Both the position numbers and the translations under genes were made by a program. Shown here in pieces: positions 27,837 to 36,502 of a stretch of 64,000 bases of DNA. This DNA comes from Bordetella parapertussis. GTDB taxonomy: Bacteria; Pseudomonadota; Gammaproteobacteria; Burkholderiales; Burkholderiaceae_D. The number at the start of each line of letters is the position of its first letter. Position 1 is the first letter of the stretch. Where the stretch lies: positions 1 through 64,000 of the forward strand of contig CAMBFZ010000011.1 of NCBI GenBank assembly GCA_945866125.1, given 5' to 3'. The notes beneath the pieces are model-generated. The model was not told the origin of the DNA and searched no databases. It saw only the letters and a program-made list of their open reading frames with translations.

Positions 27837-28706
27837 TTATTTAAAAACAATGGTCTTGTGACCATTGAGCAAAATACGGTGCTCGACAAACCACTTCACT
27901 GCCCGCGCCAACACCACGCATTCCACATCGCGTCCAATCGCCGTCAATGTCTCCGGGTCCATCGCATGATCGACCCGCTCCACATCCTGCTCAATGATCG
28001 GGCCTTCATCAAGATCGCCGGTGACAAAATGCGCCGTCGCGCCGATCAACTTCACACCACGCTCATGCGCCTGATAATAAGGTTTCGCTCCCTTGAAACT
28101 TGGCAGAAACGAGTGATGAATATTGATCGCCTTGCCACGCAAAGCCTCGCACATCGCCGGCGATAAAATTTGCATATAGCGCGCCAGCACAACCAAATCG
28201 ACTTCGTTCGTTTTCACAATCTCCATGATCCGCTCTTCCTGAGTACGCTTCGCCTCAGCCGACGCACCTGCAACCAGAGGCAGATGATGGAAAGGGATGT
28301 TGTAACTCGCTGCAAGCTGATAAAACTCGGTATGGTTCGACACGATGGCAACAATCTCCACCGGCAGCAGACCACTGCGATAGCGAAACAGCAGGTCGTT
28401 CAAGCAATGACCAATCTTTGACACCATCAACAACACCCGCGGCTTGCGGGCAGCATCATGGAGCTGCCAGCTCATTTGCATGCTCGCGCCCAATGCAGCA
28501 AAACCTTTGCGCAGCGACGTATCGCTCACCGAGTCATCTTCCAACACAAAATGCACACGCATGAAAAACAGCTTCGACTGTGCATCACCAAATTGAGCAG
28601 AGTCTGTAATATTGCAGCCGTGCTCCGCTAAAAATCCAGAGACACGCTGGACAATCCCGCGCTGATCCACGCAAGACAGAGTGAGAATATATTCGGCTAG
28701 GGCCAT
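27837..28706 (-). CDS. purU: Formyltetrahydrofolate deformylase
   Basis: Hydrolyses 10-formyl-THF to formate and THF, balancing one-carbon pools and supplying formate to PurT. The 289 residues have an N-terminal ACT domain (about 5-80, YILTLSCVDQRGIVQRVSGFL) and a formyltransferase-like catalytic domain with INIHHSFLPSFKGAKPY and ATAHFVTGDLDEGPIIEQD, holding the Asn-His-Asp active residues. The start is uncertain: ATGs at 28706 and 28718 are both possible and neither has a clear ribosome site. Confidence 0.94.
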   Translation of the reverse strand: MALAEYILTLSCVDQRGIVQRVSGFLAEHGCNITDSAQFGDAQSKLFFMRVHFVLEDDSVSDTSLRKGFAALGASMQMSWQLHDAARKPRVLLMVSKIGHCLNDLLFRYRSGLLPVEIVAIVSNHTEFYQLAASYNIPFHHLPLVAGASAEAKRTQEERIMEIVKTNEVDLVVLARYMQILSPAMCEALRGKAINIHHSFLPSFKGAKPYYQAHERGVKLIGATAHFVTGDLDEGPIIEQDVERVDHAMDPETLTAIGRDVECVVLARAVKWFVEHRILLNGHKTIVFK

Positions 28707-28806
28707 ATTTTTTATCATTAAGTAAACAAGTCGCTTTCGGCACAGGAGAGCGCCGACATTGTCGCATGACCGGTAGAGCAAAGTCCTAATCGGAAAACAG
28801 CCAAGT

Positions 28807-29706
28807 TTAGCTGCGCGATTGCAGGAAACGGGACAGCATATGTCGAGCAAATTTCTCTGCCGTTTTTCTTTTATCTTCATCCGAACTAAGCCCGCCCGAA
28901 TCGATGCGCATCAACGCATCAAACAGGCTCTCCTCCGACGGTCCTTCCACTTTTTTAGACCAGGCTACAAGCTGTCTGAACAACAAGGCCCTCTGGGTCG
29001 GAACCTGCGGCGCAAGATCTGTCAAACGCAGCGCATCAAACAGCTGCTGATGGGCCCGCCGCACTTGCACCACGCGCTCGAACCGGATCATGCTCGCACT
29101 ACCCTGCGCGATACTGAGCTTTGGACTCACGATGCCAGCAAGGGTACCGGCGCTATCAAACACGGCGCTATTTGAGGCGTGCGGTGGCACCGAAAGCCGT
29201 TCTAGGGGAATGCCCGCGCCCATGACAGATTCTCTTATTAAAACGCCGACGAGTTTAAATCTTCCGACGCTGGCAAATGACACTAAGAACAAAGATTGTT
29301 CCGGCATACGCTCGGGGACATCCACCGCCGCAGTCATAGCGACAGGCAAAGAAAGTCCGACAAAAAGCACCGTCGCCAGATCATGCTCCTCATCAAAACT
29401 GACGACCTGCCCGATCATTTTTTTTCCCTCATGATTAAACGACAGCGTCACCGCCCGAATCACCGCGCTTGCCGAGGTCGTCACCTCGGTAAATTCGCCC
29501 GTCGTTACACTCTCTTGCGCGGGCATTCGACCGGCCGCCGTGACGACGGCCGTGGTGTAAGCGGTGCGTCCCTCATAATCGGCACGCAGCACGACTATCA
29601 CTGGCTTGACCACCTCGAATAGCGAAGTGGCATTGTCGCCAGCACGCGCTTCCTGCAGGCCAACCCAAGTCAGTACCAGCATCATCAAATAAACAGTAGT
29701 GCGCAT
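28807..29706 (-). CDS. Secreted trypsin-fold protein lacking the active-site serine motif
   Basis: The 299-residue protein has an N-terminal signal peptide (MRTTVYLMMLVLTWVGLQEARA). It then shows the layout of an HtrA/DegP-like protease domain: a DLATVLF segment at 109-115 where active enzymes have DLAVL, and SNSAVFDSAGTLAGIVS at 178-194 where they have GNSGGPVFDxxGxVVGI. The GNSGGP motif is replaced, and no histidine in a TNxHV context is seen, so it is probably not a protease. The C-terminal 90 residues are helical. It starts 37 bp after corA in the same direction. Function unknown. Confidence 0.7.
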   Translation of the reverse strand: MRTTVYLMMLVLTWVGLQEARAGDNATSLFEVVKPVIVVLRADYEGRTAYTTAVVTAAGRMPAQESVTTGEFTEVTTSASAVIRAVTLSFNHEGKKMIGQVVSFDEEHDLATVLFVGLSLPVAMTAAVDVPERMPEQSLFLVSFASVGRFKLVGVLIRESVMGAGIPLERLSVPPHASNSAVFDSAGTLAGIVSPKLSIAQGSASMIRFERVVQVRRAHQQLFDALRLTDLAPQVPTQRALLFRQLVAWSKKVEGPSEESLFDALMRIDSGGLSSDEDKRKTAEKFARHMLSRFLQSRS

Positions 29707-29742
29707 CGCATTTGCTCCGCAGTATCCAATCAACACCATGAT

Positions 29743-30723
29743 CTACAGCCAGCCAACTTTTCGAAGCCGCCGGTACAGCACCCCGCAACCCAGACCAATC
29801 ACGACTAGCACCGCCGGATAGCCCCACTCCCATGCCAGCTCAGGCATCACCTTGAAATTCATCCCATACAAACTAAACACCATCGTCGGCACCGCGAGAA
29901 TGGCACCCCATCCTGCCAATCGCTTCACCACATCATTTTGGCGGATCGTAATCTGGGCCAGCGCCACCTGCATCGCCGCGTTAATCATTTCCTGCATACG
30001 CGTACTTGCCTGATTGACCCGCGCCACATGATCCAGAATGTCACGAAAATAAATTCGACTATCTTTAGGAATAATCTCGCTATGGAAACGTAACAAGTTT
30101 GTACAAATATCCACCAAGGGAAATGCGGCGTCCTGCAAGGTCAGCAATTTATTTTTCAAATCATAAAAATTTTTCAGATTTTCATTGGGAATGCCGCGCG
30201 TAAATAAATCATGTTCAAACTCTCTAAGTTGCGCTTGAAAATGATCGATACACGGCTGGTACTGATCCACCACATAATCGATCAGCGAGTACAACACATA
30301 ACCCGGACCTTTAGCCAATCGCTCCGGCATACTTTCACAGCGCGCCCGGACCCCGGCATAGCCGGTAGATTGCCCATGACGCACCGTCAGGATAAAGCGC
30401 GGCCCTAAAAATACGTGCGTTTCGCCAAAGCTAATCTGACCAGCTTTCATATCAGCGGAATGCAACACCATAAACAAGGTCTCGCCATATTCCTCGAACT
30501 TCGGGCGTTGATGCGCATGCTGCGCATCTTCAATCGCCAGTTCATGCAAACCGAATTCTTCCTGCATTTTCTGCAGTAACGCCGGCCCGGGTTCTACCAA
30601 ACCAACCCAGACAAACGTCTCCGACTCGAGCAAGACCTCGCTAATATCGTCAATCGACATGTCCTTGTGCTTTTTGCCATGCCGATAGGCCGAGCAATTA
30701 ACGACCGCATCAGATAAAACCAT
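29743..30723 (-). CDS. corA: CorA-family magnesium/cobalt channel
   Basis: Pentameric inner-membrane channel for Mg2+ (also Co2+ and Ni2+). The 326 residues form the large cytoplasmic funnel, a long helix ending near residue 270, and two C-terminal membrane helices with the selectivity sequence YGMNF between them. The ATG at 30723 is chosen because AGGA lies eight bases upstream; ATGs at 30732 and earlier are less well placed. The external loop after GMNF carries KVMPELAWEWG. The degenerate protease-like gene follows. Confidence 0.95.
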   Translation of the reverse strand: MVLSDAVVNCSAYRHGKKHKDMSIDDISEVLLESETFVWVGLVEPGPALLQKMQEEFGLHELAIEDAQHAHQRPKFEEYGETLFMVLHSADMKAGQISFGETHVFLGPRFILTVRHGQSTGYAGVRARCESMPERLAKGPGYVLYSLIDYVVDQYQPCIDHFQAQLREFEHDLFTRGIPNENLKNFYDLKNKLLTLQDAAFPLVDICTNLLRFHSEIIPKDSRIYFRDILDHVARVNQASTRMQEMINAAMQVALAQITIRQNDVVKRLAGWGAILAVPTMVFSLYGMNFKVMPELAWEWGYPAVLVVIGLGCGVLYRRLRKVGWL

Positions 30724-30946
30724 GTGGGACATCCTATTTTTGTAGTGAAGCCGTACAGGCACAAAACTTTGACGCAAAATTACAACGGTCTCAGCCGTGT
30801 TCGCGGGTGACGAAAAATTTTACAGACAGCACATGATTGCACGCTGCAACCTTAATAGCCAATTCGCTACGATCTAGTCCAAATTCAACGCGGAGGATCG
30901 TACCCACGGTCGGTTTTGCCGCAAACCATTCGTTCAGGAGCCTGTC

Positions 30947-31363
30947 ATGCATTTCATCTACAAGCCCGACATGTTGCCGTTTGATTTTTTGGATCCCGAA
31001 CGGGACAAGGGATTTGATTTTTGCCTACGCAATCTATTATGGAGTGACCCTGAACAACTACGTGGCTTTATGGGGGCCGATCCCACGCAAAGTATTTATT
31101 TTGCCGAATTTGGCGAAAGCGGATTCGAATGCAGGCTCAACATTGCCGATGTCGATGAAATGTTCAAAGATTGGCCAAAATGGGCGCACTACAAAGTCAC
31201 CGCCTATGATTTTCAAGGGCACGATCGATTAGTCAGCTTTTATAAAGCCCCCGTATTCGAAGAACATATCCGAAACGGATTAAGGCAATATCTCAAAATA
31301 TTCCCCGAAAAACAAAAACAAATCGCTCAGTTGGCGCAAGACGTCGGTCTCGGATCATTGTAA
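30947..31363 (+). CDS. Unknown small soluble protein
   Basis: 138 residues, no signal peptide or membrane helix. It is rich in aromatic and acidic residues (FIYKPDMLPFDFLDPERDK at the start) and ends in an amphipathic helix. CAGGAG eight bases before the ATG and normal codon use support a real gene. I do not recognise the family. It stands alone between divergent corA and the next secreted gene. Confidence 0.7.
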   Translation: MHFIYKPDMLPFDFLDPERDKGFDFCLRNLLWSDPEQLRGFMGADPTQSIYFAEFGESGFECRLNIADVDEMFKDWPKWAHYKVTAYDFQGHDRLVSFYKAPVFEEHIRNGLRQYLKIFPEKQKQIAQLAQDVGLGSL

Positions 31364-31462
31364 TTTTAAATTAATAACGCTTCTATTTTCTGCCTACTCT
31401 GCCAAAAACAGCTAATCCGATTATCATGGCGCGATTCATTTTCCCCATTTCCGGAAGCTGCC

Positions 31463-31870
31463 ATGCGCCTGTTAACCATCCTGTGTATTACCCTCGCCTT
31501 ACTTAACGCCTGCCCCGCCCTCGCCGAGTCTGATCTATCTTGTACGATTACCGGGGTCTCAGAAATTACGGCCGAAGGCAGTATCGACGCGCTCGCGGGC
31601 AAAAAAAATTATTATGAAACCGCCGTCGGCGCAGAATTTATCGTTCAACGCGACAAAGGCATGATGGCCGGGCGGTTTGTCGGCAACGCCGGCTGGAAAG
31701 TGAGCGTCATCGATCCAGGGTCGGCACAGCAATCCTACAAAGTTCTTTCAATTCGTCAAAGCGGCCGGGTACAGAGCCAGTTTCTCGAAGTGCGGCTGCA
31801 AGAAAAGGGAAATAAAAAACCTTTTGTTTTGCTCGCAACGGAGATCGTTCACGGCTACTGTACGCAGTAA
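31463..31870 (+). CDS. Unknown secreted protein
   Basis: 135 residues with a signal peptide (MRLLTILCITLALLNACPALA) cleaved before ESDLSC. The mature part is mostly beta-strand by appearance and has two cysteines, near its start (SCTI) and its end (GYCTQ), that could form a disulfide joining the termini. GGAAG precedes the ATG. The family is not recognised; a lipocalin-like or small beta-sandwich fold is possible. Confidence 0.7.
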   Translation: MRLLTILCITLALLNACPALAESDLSCTITGVSEITAEGSIDALAGKKNYYETAVGAEFIVQRDKGMMAGRFVGNAGWKVSVIDPGSAQQSYKVLSIRQSGRVQSQFLEVRLQEKGNKKPFVLLATEIVHGYCTQ

Positions 31871-31956
31871 CACACCCGAGGCTGAAGGATGTAGCTCGCG
31901 CACCAAACCCACTTCAACAATTCGCCGCTTTATTCTGATCCAAACAGGAAATAATT

Positions 31957-32652
31957 ATGTCCCGACTTCACGGCGAGAGTCATCGCATGCATCGCATTGG
32001 GTGGTTACGTGCCGCCGTATTGGGCGCCAACGACGGCATCATCTCAACGGCTAGCCTGATTCTTGGCGTAGCGGCCTCCCAAGCCAGCCATGAAAATATT
32101 CTCATTGCCGGCACCGCGTCTCTGGTCGCCGGCGCCATGTCCATGGCTGCTGGCGAGTATGTCTCGGTGCACTCCCAAGCCGACACCGAGCGCGCCGATC
32201 TCGCCCGTGAGCAGCAGGAACTCGACACGGACGGTCCTGCCGAACAGCGTGAACTTACTGCCATTTACATCGGCCGTGGTTTACAACCAGAGCTCGCCCA
32301 AGAAGTGGCTCGGCAGATGATGACCCACGACGCGCTGGCCGCGCACGCGCGTGACGAACTCGGCATTTCGTTAAACACCACCGCGCAACCGCTGGAGGCC
32401 GCCTGGACATCGGCGGCCAGCTTCGCCGCCGGCGCCAGTTTGCCTTTGCTCGTGATGCTCGCGTCAGCACCAGACAAGCTGATTATCACCGTTGCCCTCA
32501 GCGCGCTGCTCGGTCTGCTTGTGCTGGGCGGACTCGCGGCCCGTACCGGTGGCGCACCCATAGCCAACGGCGCATTGCGGGTAGGTTTCTGGGGGGTACT
32601 TGCCATGGTAAGCACGAGCCTTATTGGCTGGGCCTTTGGCGCGGTGCTATAA
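31957..32652 (+). CDS. VIT/CCC1 family membrane protein (putative Fe/Mn transporter)
   Basis: Homologue of the vacuolar iron transporter family (PF01988), which moves Fe2+ or Mn2+ by proton exchange. The 231 residues have five membrane helices, with the family sequence AAVLGANDGIISTASLILGVA in the first and SMAAGEYVSVHSQADTERAD leading to the cytoplasmic metal-binding helices (about 70-130). C-terminal helices lie at about 150-170, 175-195 and 205-228. AGGAA precedes the ATG. In bacteria such proteins give Mn or Fe detoxification; the ion is not determined here. Confidence 0.9.
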   Translation: MSRLHGESHRMHRIGWLRAAVLGANDGIISTASLILGVAASQASHENILIAGTASLVAGAMSMAAGEYVSVHSQADTERADLAREQQELDTDGPAEQRELTAIYIGRGLQPELAQEVARQMMTHDALAAHARDELGISLNTTAQPLEAAWTSAASFAAGASLPLLVMLASAPDKLIITVALSALLGLLVLGGLAARTGGAPIANGALRVGFWGVLAMVSTSLIGWAFGAVL

Positions 32653-32654
32653 GG

Positions 32655-33989
32655 TCAGCTGTGCTGCTCCATGCGGGAATGCGCACGCGTGTCTTTCATG
32701 CTCCCATACACCAATAGAGAAATAAAAATACAGCCAGTCGCATACCAATAAAACCAGCTCTCGTGGCCCGCTTGTTTGAAACCCAGCGCCACTGAATCGA
32801 CCGTGCCACCAAAGATCGATACCGTTAGTGCATAGGGCACACCCACACCAAGCGCCCGAATCGACGTCGGAAACAACTCTGCCTTGATGATGCCCGTAAT
32901 CGAGGTATAGCCCGAGACAATCAGCCAAGCCGCACAAATGAGGCCAAACGCCACCCACGGATTTTTTGTTTGTGCCAGCGTCGAGAGCAAAGGATAGGTA
33001 CACAGCACGCCCATCACCCCAAACCACACCAGCATCGGCTTACGCCCAAATTTATCCGACAGCGCGCCGTACACTGGCTGCAAAACCAAGGCCACCAGCA
33101 AATAGCCCACAACCACCATGGTCACTTGTCCATCATCGAGCCCGACCGACAGCTTCAAAAATTTTTGCATGTACGTTGTGTAGGTATAAAACGCACTGGT
33201 GCCACCGATCGTCAATCCCACCACAAGCAGACATTGCCGCCAATGCTTGAGCAAGGTTTTGAGCGAAGACGCCGGGGTACCGTGCTTGGCTGCTTGCTGG
33301 AAATGATCAGTCTCATGCAACTCGCGCCGCATGAACAGCGCATAGACCGACAACAGCGCGCCAATAAAAAAGGGAATACGCCAGCCCCATTCTTTGAGCT
33401 CGGCAGAGGTCAGAAATAATTTTTGTAAAAGCAGGAGCACCAGCACCGCCGCCAGCTGTCCGCCGATCAGGGTCATGTACCAGACGCCAGAATAAAATCC
33501 ACGCCGCGCAGGATGCGCCATCTCGGCCAGGTAGGTCGCACTGGCGCCATACTCGCCACCCTGACTGAGTCCCTGCAACAGGCGCGCGACAATCAGGATC
33601 ACCGTCGCCCACACACCGACCTGCGCATAGGTCGGGCTTAGGGCAATCAACAGAGAACCGAAACACATCAGCAATACCGACAACATCAGAGCATGGCGGC
33701 GCCCGTGGCGATCTGCAATCCAGCCGAAAATAACACCGCCCACGGGACGGATGACAAACGCGCCGGCAAACACAATCGCGGCAGACAGCTGCTGCGCCAC
33801 CGGATCATCTGCCGGGAAAAACGACGGCGCAAAATAGAGCGCAAAGGCAGCATACGCATACACATCAAACCACTCAATCAGATTGCCCACCGAGCCCACC
33901 AGAATAGCCTTGACCCGGCGCCGGGTTTGCAGCGGATTATCGGCCTCTGCCGAGGGCGCCTCTGCCTTCATCGTCTCAGAAATCATCAT
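32655..33989 (-). CDS. MFS transporter, metabolite:H+ symporter (MHS) family, KgtP-like
   Basis: A 12-helix proton symporter of 444 residues. Features of the MHS group are GNLIEWFDVYAYAAFALYFAPSFFP in helix 1, the loop 2-3 motif GWIADRHGRRHALM, LLQGLSQGGEYGASATYLAEM in helix 4, and GALSDKFGRKPM between helices 8 and 9. The closest named relatives are alpha-ketoglutarate permease KgtP and ProP. An organic acid is a likely substrate (inference). AGGGAC lies just before the double ATG. It is convergent with the VIT gene, the stops 2 bp apart. Confidence 0.9.
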   Translation of the reverse strand: MMISETMKAEAPSAEADNPLQTRRRVKAILVGSVGNLIEWFDVYAYAAFALYFAPSFFPADDPVAQQLSAAIVFAGAFVIRPVGGVIFGWIADRHGRRHALMLSVLLMCFGSLLIALSPTYAQVGVWATVILIVARLLQGLSQGGEYGASATYLAEMAHPARRGFYSGVWYMTLIGGQLAAVLVLLLLQKLFLTSAELKEWGWRIPFFIGALLSVYALFMRRELHETDHFQQAAKHGTPASSLKTLLKHWRQCLLVVGLTIGGTSAFYTYTTYMQKFLKLSVGLDDGQVTMVVVGYLLVALVLQPVYGALSDKFGRKPMLVWFGVMGVLCTYPLLSTLAQTKNPWVAFGLICAAWLIVSGYTSITGIIKAELFPTSIRALGVGVPYALTVSIFGGTVDSVALGFKQAGHESWFYWYATGCIFISLLVYGSMKDTRAHSRMEQHS

Positions 33990-34112
33990 GTCCCTGCAAG
34001 GTCAAGAGCGGGTGGAGTGCCGAAAATCCGGCCTCGTCAAAAAACATGGCATCATAAACTGGAATAAAAAAACACCCTGCAAAACCAGCACCCCGAACAT
34101 GCTGAATTAACA

Positions 34113-34631
34113 ATGACCACTGCGCTGCTTCCGCCATACCGCATCCTGTTTCTCTGCATGGGCAATATTTGCCGCAGCCCCACCGCGCATGGTGTATTTC
34201 GGCAGCTTGTTGATCAGGCAGGCCTGTCGCAGCACATCATCATCGACTCTGCAGGGACCCACAATTATCATCCGGGCGAGCCACCCGACGCGCGCAGTCA
34301 GCGCCATGCTGCGCGTCGCGGCTACGACTTGTCAGACCTGCGTGCGCGCCAACTCATCCATGCCGATTTTGACCAAACCGATTTACTCCTGGCGATGGAC
34401 TGGGACAACTTGGCACTAGCCGAATCAATGTGTCCGCCTATTCATCAGCGCAAGTTACGTCGCCTCACCGAATTTTGCATAAAACACGATGCCGCCGTCG
34501 TACCTGACCCCTACTATGATGGCGATGCTGGCTTTGAACATGTACTTGATTTAATCGAAGATGCCAGCGCAGGATTACTGATCCACATAACGCAACGTCT
34601 GCAGCGACAGGTACAGAGAGACAACCCATGA
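34113..34631 (+). CDS. Low-molecular-weight protein tyrosine phosphatase
   Basis: Cytoplasmic phosphatase of 172 residues. The P-loop is CMGNICRSP with nucleophile Cys15 and Arg21, and the general acid Asp132 sits in PDPYYDG. Both are intact. Bacterial relatives (Wzb, PtpA) dephosphorylate tyrosine kinases of capsule export or other proteins, but no such kinase or polysaccharide gene is in this window. Its stop overlaps the start of the next gene as ATGA. Confidence 0.94.
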   Translation: MTTALLPPYRILFLCMGNICRSPTAHGVFRQLVDQAGLSQHIIIDSAGTHNYHPGEPPDARSQRHAARRGYDLSDLRARQLIHADFDQTDLLLAMDWDNLALAESMCPPIHQRKLRRLTEFCIKHDAAVVPDPYYDGDAGFEHVLDLIEDASAGLLIHITQRLQRQVQRDNP

Positions 34632-35116
34632 AAAAATTAACCGTGATCGGTCTGACCCTGACTGCCACCGTCGTATTACTCGGTCTGGCGCAATGGAGTG
34701 GCATCGTCAGCTTTAATTTTTCTGGCCAAACTGCCAAAGGCGGCTTTCGCAATACAGGCACACTTGAACTAGTTTGCGATGTCGATGCATCGCGCCCAAT
34801 TAATGGTTTAGAACAGCCCCCAGAAGTGAGCAGAATGACGCTGTCGGCAGGCATTGATTTTGACAATCAAACGGGCTGGTACGAGGGCGAATTTGCGATC
34901 TCACGTAACCGCAAAGGCAGCTTAACAGTCGACCTCGCCTTGCTCAGCGTCCACCGCTCAGCGATGTTCATCCGGTATGGTCTGAACGTCACTGGCGAAC
35001 ATTTCACCCTAGACCGCAGCAACGGCGAATTTCGGCAGTGGCTCGCTTTAAAAGATGGCAAAAAACTCGACATCGTTTCCGGCCACTGCAAACGCACCAC
35101 AAACGCACCGTTTTAA
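34628..35116 (+). CDS. Unknown membrane-anchored or secreted protein coupled to the tyrosine phosphatase
   Basis: 162 residues with an N-terminal hydrophobic helix (about 3-22) that acts as signal or anchor, followed by a periplasmic domain of about 135 residues rich in beta-strand-like segments with two cysteines (LVCDVD and GHCKRT). ATGA overlap with the phosphatase gene implies coupled translation. I do not recognise the family, and the link to the phosphatase is only by position. Confidence 0.75.
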   Translation: MKKLTVIGLTLTATVVLLGLAQWSGIVSFNFSGQTAKGGFRNTGTLELVCDVDASRPINGLEQPPEVSRMTLSAGIDFDNQTGWYEGEFAISRNRKGSLTVDLALLSVHRSAMFIRYGLNVTGEHFTLDRSNGEFRQWLALKDGKKLDIVSGHCKRTTNAPF

Positions 35117-35261
35117 TCACGCTGGGGCAGCACTGCCCCATGCGTATCGCAAGTCACGCTTATATTTGCGGCTACAATCAGCGCCGCCCACGTCAGCGCG
35201 GACCGGTGCCACCTCTCATGACCACACAAGCATGGCCTTACCCACATCCGATTTTCACGCA

Positions 35262-36485
35262 ATGCCAAACCAATCCAAGCCAGCACATCCACTCACCATC
35301 GCCTTGGCCGGCATGCTCGCCTTGGCCGTCGCGATGGGCATCGGGCGCTTTGCCTTTACCCCGCTGATGCCGATGATGCTGCACGATCAGCAGATCGACC
35401 TGCCCCAAGCCAGCTGGCTTGCCAGCGCCAATTACCTCGGCTACTTGCTGGGTGCCATTCTGTGCACGCTACAGCCCGCCATCTGGTCACGCTGGCGTCT
35501 GCAGCCACTGATCAGCACGCAGATGGTCCGAGGCGGCCTGATTGCCACCTGCGTACTCACCGCCTTGATGACGACAACTTGGGCGCCTGCCTGGCCGTGG
35601 TTACGCTTTGCCACCGGTGTCGTCACGGCCATCGCCTTTGTCTTTACCTCCACCTGGTGTCTGGCGCAACTCGCGCATCTGAACGCCCCTACCGCAGGCG
35701 GCATCATCTACGCCGGCCCCGGCATCGGGATTGCCTCAAGCGGCCTGTTAGCTAGCCTGATGGTCATGCTGGACTGGCGCGCTGCCACCGGCTGGCTGGC
35801 ATTCGGCTTGTTGGCTGCCGTCATGACGGCGCTGGTCTGGCCCGTGTTTCGCGGTGGTGAGCCAACCATCATCAGCACTGTTGCGGCCAAACCGGCGCAA
35901 CCCAACGGGCGCCTGATCGAAAAAGCCGGACTCACCATTGCCTACGGTCTGGCGGGTTTTGGTTACATCATCACGGCCACCTTCCTGCCCGTGATTGCGC
36001 GCACCGCTTTACCGGGTTCGGTCTGGCCAGATTTATTTTGGCCCATACTCGGCATCGGGGTCGCGTGTGGTGCGCTGGTTGCGTCGCGCATACCGGCCCA
36101 CGTTGATCAGCGTTACTTGCTTACAGGCTGCTACCTCGTGCAAGCGCTGGGTGTCGCACTAAGCAATTGGATGCCGACCCTGGCCGGCTTTGCCCTTGGC
36201 AGTGTACTGGTGGGGTTACCTTTCACGGCGATCACATTTTTTGTGATGCAGATAGGGCGAAGGCTCCATCCGCATGCCCCATCGAGCATCATCGGCTTGC
36301 TCTCGGCATCGTTTGGCGCGTGCCAGATTGCGGGGCCGCCGGTTGCAGCCTTCATGCTGGCACGGGCATCAAGCCATGCCGAAGGATTTGAATGGGCACT
36401 TGATGTTGCCGCTGCCAGTTTGGTCGCCGGTTCGGCGATTTATCTGGCCATGATCAGACTGTTTCCGACCAGGCCGCTGCGCTAG
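35262..36485 (+). CDS. YbfB/YjiJ-family MFS transporter
   Basis: The 407-residue, 12-helix carrier of the YbfB/YjiJ group (PF06779) shows the family start AVAMGIGRFAFTPLMPMM and SANYLGYLLGA in helix 2. The central loop (about residues 195-220) joins the two six-helix halves. The substrate is unknown. The frame opens upstream through the previous gene; ATGs at 35262 and 35232 are the plausible starts and neither has a clear ribosome site. Confidence 0.88.
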   Translation: MPNQSKPAHPLTIALAGMLALAVAMGIGRFAFTPLMPMMLHDQQIDLPQASWLASANYLGYLLGAILCTLQPAIWSRWRLQPLISTQMVRGGLIATCVLTALMTTTWAPAWPWLRFATGVVTAIAFVFTSTWCLAQLAHLNAPTAGGIIYAGPGIGIASSGLLASLMVMLDWRAATGWLAFGLLAAVMTALVWPVFRGGEPTIISTVAAKPAQPNGRLIEKAGLTIAYGLAGFGYIITATFLPVIARTALPGSVWPDLFWPILGIGVACGALVASRIPAHVDQRYLLTGCYLVQALGVALSNWMPTLAGFALGSVLVGLPFTAITFFVMQIGRRLHPHAPSSIIGLLSASFGACQIAGPPVAAFMLARASSHAEGFEWALDVAAASLVAGSAIYLAMIRLFPTRPLR

Positions 36486-36502
36486 CGGCTGGCGCAGATC
36501 GC

